Translations under genes and position numbers: made by a program | NCBI GenBank assembly: GCA_002316005.1 | Contig: DCIM01000071.1 | Location: 14,429 to 34,387, forward strand | Length of the DNA stretch: 19,959 nucleotides | DNA from: Prevotellaceae bacterium UBA1726 | GTDB taxonomy: Bacteria > Bacteroidota > Bacteroidia > Bacteroidales > Bacteroidaceae | Direction of reading: 5' to 3' | Shown: positions 14,972 to 19,959 of the stretch, piece after piece | Numbering within the stretch: position 1 is the stretch's first letter | Layout of the letters: each line of letters begins with the position of its first letter | The notes under the pieces: generated by a model | What the model was told of the DNA's origin: nothing | Database searches by the model: none | What the model saw: only the letters and a program-made list of their open reading frames with translations

Positions 14972-15955
14972 ATGGCAGAACTTTCTGAAATCAAGCCTTA
15001 TGTAATCGGCTTGGACCTCGGTGGAACTAACTCAGTATTCGGTATCGTTGACTCTCGTGGTGAGATCAAGGCTACTACTTCAATCAAGACTCAGGGCTAT
15101 GGCGACAATGTAAATGCTTATGTTGATGCTGCTTGCGAGGCTCTTCAGTTGATCATTGATCAGGTTGGTGGTATCGAACTTATCAAGGGTATGGGTATTG
15201 GTGCACCTAACGGTAACTATTATAATGGTACAATCGAGTTTGCTCCAAACCTCGAGTGGGGTCACAATGGTATTGTTCCATTGGCACAGCTTTTCTCTGA
15301 CAAACTCGGTATTCCTGTAGCTCTTACAAACGATGCTAATGCAGCTGCTCTTGGCGAGATGACCTACGGTGTTGCTCGTGGTATGAAGAACTTCATCATG
15401 ATCACTCTTGGTACAGGTGTTGGTTCTGGTATCGTTATCAATGGTCAGTTGGTTTACGGTTGCGATGGTTTCGCAGGTGAGCTTGGTCACACTATTGCTG
15501 AACGTAATGGTCGTTCATGTGGTTGTGGCCGCAGAGGTTGTCTTGAGGCTTACTGCTCTGCTACTGGTGTTGCTCGTAGTGCTCGTGAGATTCTCTCTAC
15601 AACAGAGCGTCCTTCACTCCTTCGTGAGATGGATCCAGAGCAGATTACATCTTACGATGTATCTATGGCTGCTGCTAAGGGCGACGAGGTTGCTCTCGAC
15701 ATCTACAAGTTCACTGGTGAGATGCTCGGCCGTTCATGTGCTGACTTTGCTGCATTCTCTTCTCCAGAGGCATTCGTATTCTTCGGTGGTCTGACAAAGG
15801 CTGGCGACCTCATCATGGATCCAATCAAGCGTTCTTATGATGAGAATGTATTGGCAATCTTCAAGGGCAAGGCTAAGTTCCTCGTTTCTGGTCTTGATGG
15901 TTCTTCTGCAGCTGTTCTCGGTGCAAGTGCCATCGGTTGGGAGCTTCAGGACTAA
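14972..15955 (+). CDS. ROK-family glucokinase
   Basis: A cytosolic sugar kinase, most likely ATP-dependent glucokinase feeding glycolysis. In the 327 residues, the phosphate loop 'GLDLGGTNSVFG' lies at 13-24, 'NDANAAALGE' at 120-129 has catalytic D121, 'TLGTGVGSGIV' at ~145-155 binds phosphate, and the ROK zinc site is 'GELGHTIAERNGRSCGCGRRGC' region with H173, C183, C185 and C190. There is no N-terminal HTH, so it is the kinase and not a ROK repressor. Codon use is strongly biased (GGT, GCT, CGT), and with the strong promoter this suggests high expression. Substrate could include other hexoses. Confidence 0.92.
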   Translation: MAELSEIKPYVIGLDLGGTNSVFGIVDSRGEIKATTSIKTQGYGDNVNAYVDAACEALQLIIDQVGGIELIKGMGIGAPNGNYYNGTIEFAPNLEWGHNGIVPLAQLFSDKLGIPVALTNDANAAALGEMTYGVARGMKNFIMITLGTGVGSGIVINGQLVYGCDGFAGELGHTIAERNGRSCGCGRRGCLEAYCSATGVARSAREILSTTERPSLLREMDPEQITSYDVSMAAAKGDEVALDIYKFTGEMLGRSCADFAAFSSPEAFVFFGGLTKAGDLIMDPIKRSYDENVLAIFKGKAKFLVSGLDGSSAAVLGASAIGWELQD

Positions 15956-15988
15956 TCCCCTTTCCTGAACAAATAGAAAACAAATAGA

Positions 15989-16014
15989 GGGGAGCCGATT
16001 GTGGTTCCCCTTTT
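15989..16014 (+). terminator. Terminator of the glucokinase gene
   Basis: GGGGAGCC (15989-15996) pairs with GGTTCCCC (16003-16010), with one G-T wobble, followed by TTTT. It lies 34 bp after the stop and 23 bp before the next start codon. Confidence 0.75.
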
Positions 16015-16037
16015 GCAATTACAAAAACCTAAAACAA

Positions 16038-16928
16038 ATGAAGAAAACTCTTTTATTCGTGTTTGCCGTCATTGCTGTTTCTTGTTCGGTGTTCAGTTCT
16101 TGTTCAAAGAGCGAGGATGCAACAGAGGTGAAGTGGGCCACATTCAACATTCGCTACGACAATTCCGATGACTCTCTGAACAACTGGAAATATCGCCGTG
16201 ATTCTGTTGCCAACTACCTCAAGGCTCAGTCAATCGACATCTGTGGTATGCAGGAAGTTCTCTGGAGTCAGTTGATGGATCTTGAGGAGCGACTCCCTGA
16301 GTATCAGCATGTTGGTGTTTGTCGTGATAATGGTAGCGACGAGGGTGAGGCTTCACCAATCTTCTTCCGTAAGGACCGTTTTGAGGCAATGGACTCGGGC
16401 ACATTCTGGCTCTCTCAGTATCCTGATTCTGTAGGATTCATTGGTTGGGATGGTGCTTGCTGCCGTATTGCCACATGGGCAAAGCTTCAGGACAAGAAGA
16501 ACGGAAAGATTTTCATGGCTGTGAACACTCATTTCGACCATGTAGGTGTTGAGGCTCGCAAGAATGCAGCACTTCTCATCATCGATAAAATCAAGGAGAT
16601 TGTAGGCGATCGTCCTGCAGTCCTCACTGGTGACTTCAATGTCAACGACCAGTCGGATGCTTATCAGACAATCACCACTAATGAGTTTGTTCTCAAGGAT
16701 GCTCACAAGGTTGCTCAACAGGTGGAGGGACCATCTTATTCTTGGCACGATTGGGGTATGCAGCCTATGGCTGAGCGTGAGAAGATTGACTTCGTGTTCG
16801 TTACTCCAACCATCGAGGTCATCTCTTCGAAAATCTATCAGGAGCATCTTGTTGACTCTCTCAAACCAGAGACACAGTGGGGCTATATCTCTGACCACAA
16901 CCCAGTGGTTACTGAACTGAAGTTCTAA
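16038..16928 (+). CDS. Endonuclease/exonuclease/phosphatase-fold lipoprotein
   Basis: A 296-residue predicted lipoprotein: signal peptide with C22 in 'VFSSC', followed by the acidic/serine stretch SKSED that can act as a surface-export signal in Bacteroidetes. The EEP (DNase I-like) metallophosphoesterase motifs are complete: N37 in 'TFNIRYD', E73 in 'GMQEV', H165 in 'NTHFDH', D199/N201 in 'GDFNV' and H287 in 'SDHNPV'. The substrate cannot be deduced; relatives act on nucleic acids, phosphoinositides or sphingomyelin. I chose the ATG at 16038, as the frame from 15999 begins inside the glucokinase terminator. Expression may come from read-through, since no clear promoter is visible in the 82-bp gap. 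Confidence 0.9.
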   Translation: MKKTLLFVFAVIAVSCSVFSSCSKSEDATEVKWATFNIRYDNSDDSLNNWKYRRDSVANYLKAQSIDICGMQEVLWSQLMDLEERLPEYQHVGVCRDNGSDEGEASPIFFRKDRFEAMDSGTFWLSQYPDSVGFIGWDGACCRIATWAKLQDKKNGKIFMAVNTHFDHVGVEARKNAALLIIDKIKEIVGDRPAVLTGDFNVNDQSDAYQTITTNEFVLKDAHKVAQQVEGPSYSWHDWGMQPMAEREKIDFVFVTPTIEVISSKIYQEHLVDSLKPETQWGYISDHNPVVTELKF

Positions 16929-16933
16929 GGAAG

Positions 16934-16967
16934 CCTCTCCTATATCCTCTCCTAAAGGAGAGGACTT
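16934..16967 (+). repeat. Tripartite palindromic repeat after the EEP gene
   Basis: CCTCTCCT (16934-16941), ATAT, CCTCTCCT (16946-16953), AA, complementary AGGAGAGG (16956-16963), then ACTT. Same layout as the repeats at 7703 and 17235 but with different arms whose changes are compensated. It begins 5 bp after the stop. Confidence 0.8.
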
Positions 16968-16997
16968 TTAATTCAAATAATTCAAATTAGAAAAAAT

Positions 16998-17234
16998 ATG
17001 TCTATAGCAGGTATTATTATCGGTATTATTGCCGGATTCATTGGATGCAAGCTCACAGGTGCTGAGGGCAAAGGTTGCATCATCGATTTGTTGTTAGGCC
17101 TCGCAGGAGGTTGGTTTGGTGGTTGGCTCTTTGCCTTCCTTGGTATCTCGTGGGGTGGAATCCTCGGTGAGATTGCTACAGCTGCCATTGGTGCCGCTCT
17201 CCTCATCTGGCTCTGGAACAAGATTGTAAAGTAG
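16998..17234 (+). CDS. GlsB/YeaQ/YmgE-family small membrane protein
   Basis: A 78-residue very hydrophobic protein with three predicted membrane helices, rich in Gly: 'IAGIIIGIIAGFIG' (3-16), 'LLLGLAGGWFGGWLFAFLG' (31-49) and 'IATAAIGAALLIWLW' (59-73). This is the pattern of the transglycosylase-associated (GlsB/YeaQ) family, linked in other bacteria to general stress; its molecular function is unknown. It lies 69 bp after the EEP gene and could share its transcript. Its stop codon merges with the start of a palindromic repeat. Confidence 0.87.
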   Translation: MSIAGIIIGIIAGFIGCKLTGAEGKGCIIDLLLGLAGGWFGGWLFAFLGISWGGILGEIATAAIGAALLIWLWNKIVK

Positions 17235-17267
17235 ACCCCCTATATCCCCCTACTTAGGGGGACTTGA
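17235..17267 (+). repeat. Tripartite palindromic repeat at the GlsB stop codon
   Basis: CCCCCT (17236-17241), ATAT, CCCCCT (17246-17251), ACTT, complementary AGGGGG (17256-17261), then ACTTGA. It starts directly after the TAG stop, which itself supplies the G of the GACCCCC shared with the copy at 7703. Confidence 0.85.
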
Positions 17268-17278
17268 ACAAACAAAAG

Positions 17279-17315
17279 TGCCAACCTCGGTAATCCTCGA
17301 GGCTGGCATTTTATT
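17279..17315 (+). terminator. Rho-independent terminator after GlsB
   Basis: TGCCA.CCTCG (17279-17289) pairs with CGAGG.TGGCA (17298-17308) with one internal mismatch, followed by TTTTATTT. Confidence 0.85.
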
Positions 17316-17480
17316 TCTATGGAATGATGCGCATATTTCAGTGGAATGATGCATACTCAGCAGTAAGGAGTTGCGCTCATTTCAGTGGAATGAGTGTGAT
17401 GTATAACAGATGTATAACATGATATATAACATGTTATAATTGGTGTTATAATTGTAAGTGTCTGTATTTCAGTGGATTAG
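17313..17480. repeat. Four copies of ATTTCAGTGGAATGA-type direct repeat
   Basis: ATTTCTATGGAATGATGC (17313-17330), ATTTCAGTGGAATGATGC (17335-17352), ATTTCAGTGGAATGA (17379-17393) and ATTTCAGTGGATTAG (17466-17480). Start-to-start distances are 22, 44 and 87 bp. A separate repeat, ATACTCAGCA, occurs at 17353-17362 and 17663-17672. Confidence 0.75.
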
Positions 17481-17716
17481 CAGGGTAATTATAACATTAT
17501 AACACATAACACATGTTATATATGGTTATAGAGTGAGAACATAATTATTGATAGAGTAATTGTAGTTTAAATTATTATAATACTCCTATAATCAATAACT
17601 ACCTCTACCCTCCAAACCTATTATAACACTGTTATATGTTATATTTGTAAGCTAAAGTGTTGATACTCAGCAAGTTGAATTATAACAATGATATATAACA
17701 CTGTTATAATGTTATA
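17402..17716. repeat. Cluster of 15 TATAACA/TGTTATA heptamers
   Basis: TATAACA starts at 17402, 17413, 17425, 17490, 17498, 17622, 17681 and 17694; its complement TGTTATA starts at 17432, 17444, 17514, 17630, 17637, 17702 and 17710. Several pair into dyads: TATAACATGTTATA (17425-17438) is a perfect palindrome, and TATAACACTGTTATA occurs at 17622-17636 and 17694-17708. The cluster fills the gene-free AT-rich stretch between two convergent genes. I see no gene in 17317-17727. Confidence 0.8.
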
Positions 17717-17727
17717 ATTGCTTTGCA

Positions 17728-18648
17728 CTATTTCTTCAGCTCGTAGCTGACGTAAGCGAACTTCTTTGAGTCGGGGGACCAGGAGTTTACATTGATGGTG
17801 CCTTGACCTCCGAAGAGCTCTACCAACTGACGGTCTTTCTTGCCTTTAGAGGTCATCATGCGTAGTTCCACATTCTTGTTTGGAACATGCTCATCAGCCT
17901 TGAGGTCGCCTTTGTGATAGCAGATATAGACAACCCACTTGCCGTTAGGACTGATGTGAGGAAACCATGCATAAAGGTTGTTGTGATGAGTCATCTGTGT
18001 CTGCTCTGTGCCATCAGTCTTCATACGCCATACATGCATCTCACCAGTGCGAGAAGAGTTGAACCAGATGTATTTTCCATCCATGCTGTACTCGGGACCA
18101 TCGTTAAGTCCCTCTGCATCAGTGAGTTGACGCTCAGGAGAACCATCAAGTCGTTTTGAATACACAGCCCTTTGGTCACCACGAAAAGCACAATATGCCA
18201 CTTCTTTTCCATCAGGACTAATGCCATGAAGATAGCTTGGACCAAGGTCGGTAATCTGCTGGGGTTCACCACCCTCGAAAGGTACACGGAACACAAGTGA
18301 AGGCCATTTGTCGGAAATGCCAATCCACTTGCCATCAGCAGAGATGACATGATCGTTGTTGCAACCCGAAGCCGAACCAGTATTTATCTCAATAGGCTCA
18401 GAATCAGGGTTTTCGGTAGAGAGTTTCCACAAACGCCCGTGAGAGTTATATACGAACCAACGGCCATCAGGAGTCCAGTTTGGAGCCTCAATCTTGTAGG
18501 GAAACTCATGAACTACCTTGTGGCTGTTTGTCTTTATGTCGAAAACCTCCAAACGACTGATGCAATCGTCCTTTGCACGCTGTTCCTCAAGAGTCTGTGC
18601 AGAAAGCGAAAGAGACATAAGCGAAAGAAATAGTAATAGAATACGCAT
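17728..18648 (-). CDS. TolB-like WD40/PD40 beta-propeller protein, exported
   Basis: A 306-residue protein with a signal peptide (residues 1-17, ending SLSAQ) and six PD40-type blades. Their cores are 'APNWTPDGRWFVYNS', 'DHVISADGKWIGIS', 'LHGISPDGKEVAYCA', 'GPEYSMDGKYIWFNS', 'FPHISPNGKWVVYIC' and 'VNSWSPDSKKFAYVS'. Six blades fit a complete TolB-type propeller in the periplasm. Bacteroidetes proteins like this are often labelled TolB family or 'transporter', without proof; a binding or scaffold role is likelier than catalysis, although oligogalacturonate-lyase-like propellers share the repeat. It runs towards the GlsB gene, and its stop borders the TATAACA cluster. Confidence 0.85.
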   Translation of the reverse strand: MRILLLFLSLMSLSLSAQTLEEQRAKDDCISRLEVFDIKTNSHKVVHEFPYKIEAPNWTPDGRWFVYNSHGRLWKLSTENPDSEPIEINTGSASGCNNDHVISADGKWIGISDKWPSLVFRVPFEGGEPQQITDLGPSYLHGISPDGKEVAYCAFRGDQRAVYSKRLDGSPERQLTDAEGLNDGPEYSMDGKYIWFNSSRTGEMHVWRMKTDGTEQTQMTHHNNLYAWFPHISPNGKWVVYICYHKGDLKADEHVPNKNVELRMMTSKGKKDRQLVELFGGQGTINVNSWSPDSKKFAYVSYELKK

Positions 18649-18690
18649 AGTTTAGTTTGTAAAAATACCTTGAAATCCAAAACAAAAAAA

Positions 18691-18726
18691 ACTCCCCCTC
18701 CCTCAAAGGAGAGGGCAGGGGAGAGT
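18691..18726 (-). repeat. Nested palindromic repeat after the fumarase stop
   Basis: The outer arms ACTCCCCC (18691-18698) and GGGGAGAGT (18718-18726) pair with one bulge; inner arms CCCTC (18700-18704) and GAGGG (18711-18715) pair. It starts 10 bp after the minus-strand fumarase stop and resembles the CCTCTCCT repeat at 16934. Confidence 0.7.
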
Positions 18727-18736
18727 CATTTTTATC

Positions 18737-19959
18737 TTAGCAACCTACGCACCAAGGCTTCAACTGCTTGAAGAAGTCGTTGCCCTTGTCATCAACGAGG
18801 ATGAATGCAGGGAAGTCCTCAACATCAATCTTCCATACAGCCTCCATGCCGAGTTCTGGATACTCAACACACTCGATTGACTTGATTGAGCTCTGTGAGA
18901 GAACGGCAGCAACACCACCGATTGTACCGAGGTAGAAACCACCATGCTTCTGACAAGCATCAGTAACACACTGATCGCGGTTACCCTTTGCAATCATCAC
19001 GAGCGAACCACCATTTGCCTGGAACTCATCAACATATGGGTCCATACGACCAGCTGTTGTAGGGCCCATAGAACCACATGGATAGCCCTCTGGAGTCTTT
19101 GCAGGACCAGCATAGAGGATTGGATAATCCTTCAGGTACTGAGGCATTCCCTCACCAGCATCAAGACGAGCCTTGATCTTTGCATGAGCAATATCACGAC
19201 CTACGATGATTGTACCCTTGAGGTTGACACGAGTAGAAACAGGATACTTAGAGAGTTCCTTGCGAACAGCATCCATACCCTGGTTCAAGTCAATCTCGAT
19301 ACCCTTTGTACCCTCACCTGGACGGCGGAGTTCCTCTGGGATAAGCTCTGTTGGATTCTCGTCCATCTGCTCAATCCAGATACCATCCTTGTTGATCTTT
19401 GCCTTGATGTTACGGTCAGCAGAGCAGCTTACACCCATACCTACTGGCAGAGAAGCACCATGACGAGGGAGGCGGATTACACGAATATCGTGAGCAAGAT
19501 ACTTACCACCGAACTGTGCACCAAGACCAATCTCCTGAACCTTCTTCAAGAGTTTCTTCTCGAGGTCGATATCACGGAAAGCACGACCAGTCTCATCACC
19601 TGTTGTAGGCAACTCATCGTAGTATTTGATAGAACCCAACTTCACTGTGAGGAGGTTCTTCTCTGCCGATGTACCACCGATTACCACGCAGATATGGTAA
19701 GGAGGACAAGCAGCAGTACCGAAGTGCTTGATTTCCTTTACGAGCCAAGGAAGCAAGGTGTTCTCATTCTGGATGAGAGCCTTTGTCATTGGGAAGAAGT
19801 AGGTCTTGTTAGCCGAACCACCACCCTTTGCTACGCAAACGAATCTGTACTCAGCACCCTCTGTTGCCTCAATGTCAATCTGAGCAGGGAGGTTGCACTT
19901 GGTGTTGATTTCATCGTACATGTTCAATGGAGCATTCTGAGAATAACGGAGGTTGTCCT
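18737..19959 (-). CDS. Class I fumarate hydratase (iron-sulfur), C-terminal part
   Basis: The reversible hydration of fumarate to malate in the TCA/reductive branch, by an oxygen-sensitive [4Fe-4S] enzyme. The frame stays open to the window edge; the first complete residues read DNLRYSQNAPLNMYDEINT, so 406 residues of an expected ~545 are present and the N-terminus lies beyond 19959. Two cluster cysteines are visible, in 'GTAACPPYH' and 'GVSCSADR'; the first ('CQDTGT'-type) would be off the edge. The C-terminal beta domain carries 'GPTTAGRMDPYVDEF' and 'MIAKGNR'. A start inside the window would cut conserved sequence, so the gene is partial only by the window limit. A palindromic repeat follows its stop. 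Confidence 0.95.
   Translation of the reverse strand, partial: DNLRYSQNAPLNMYDEINTKCNLPAQIDIEATEGAEYRFVCVAKGGGSANKTYFFPMTKALIQNENTLLPWLVKEIKHFGTAACPPYHICVVIGGTSAEKNLLTVKLGSIKYYDELPTTGDETGRAFRDIDLEKKLLKKVQEIGLGAQFGGKYLAHDIRVIRLPRHGASLPVGMGVSCSADRNIKAKINKDGIWIEQMDENPTELIPEELRRPGEGTKGIEIDLNQGMDAVRKELSKYPVSTRVNLKGTIIVGRDIAHAKIKARLDAGEGMPQYLKDYPILYAGPAKTPEGYPCGSMGPTTAGRMDPYVDEFQANGGSLVMIAKGNRDQCVTDACQKHGGFYLGTIGGVAAVLSQSSIKSIECVEYPELGMEAVWKIDVEDFPAFILVDDKGNDFFKQLKPWCVGC

Noticed and set aside
17313..17480. Direct repeats considered as a CRISPR array.
   Set aside because: Only four imperfect 15-18 bp copies, spacers of 4-72 bp, no cas genes nearby and no repeat-spacer regularity.
17313..17727. AT-rich repeat region considered as a replication origin.
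   Set aside because: No DnaA-box series (TTATNCACA), no dnaA, repA or parAB gene in the window; the heptamer TATAACA does not fit the DnaA consensus. Kept only as a repeat cluster.

Overview
The window looks like chromosomal DNA from a Bacteroidales bacterium, most likely Prevotella or a close relative (Segatella and similar). Three things point there: promoters of the Bacteroidetes -7 type (TAnnTTTG) instead of sigma70 -10 boxes; family signatures such as DUF4924 and the two-subunit PyrK/PyrD; and secreted proteins with Bacteroidetes-style lipoprotein signals or a C-terminal sorting-like domain. No tRNA, rRNA, CRISPR array or intact insertion sequence was seen.

Left part (1-7.7 kb): a small XRE-type regulator; the pyrK-pyrD operon for dihydroorotate oxidation; then, on the minus strand, a slyD-like prolyl isomerase followed by aroC. 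Divergent from slyD is a two-gene unit, a secreted subtilisin-like protease and a UDP-GlcNAc 2-epimerase homologue that appears to have lost most catalytic residues.

Middle (7.8-14.8 kb): a long minus-strand gene series read right to left: LysE-type exporter, DUF4924 protein, DUF559 nuclease-fold protein, rfbD, prfC (RF3), a HerA/YjgR-type ATPase, and a secreted DNA/RNA non-specific endonuclease. Spacing is mostly 15-32 bp or overlapping. The exception is the DUF559 gene, which lies between two inverted copies of a ~60 bp repeat. One copy abuts the DUF4924 stop codon and the other has become part of the rfbD reading frame. This ~640 bp unit is the best candidate here for an undescribed mobile or domesticated element.

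Right part (14.9-20 kb): a ROK glucokinase with a textbook Bacteroidetes promoter, an endonuclease/exonuclease/phosphatase-fold lipoprotein and a GlsB/YeaQ-type membrane protein. A ~390 bp gene-free AT-rich stretch follows, packed with 15 copies of the heptamer TATAACA/TGTTATA and four copies of another direct repeat. Then come a TolB-like beta-propeller protein and the C-terminal three quarters of a class I fumarase, cut by the window edge.

A second theme is short GC-rich palindromic repeats sitting 0-10 bp after stop codons (epimerase, EEP lipoprotein, GlsB, fumarase, DUF4924). Three share a tripartite arm/arm/complementary-arm layout with compensating base changes, which suggests selection on a folded structure. 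All assignments come from reading the sequence and knowledge of the families; no database search was run.
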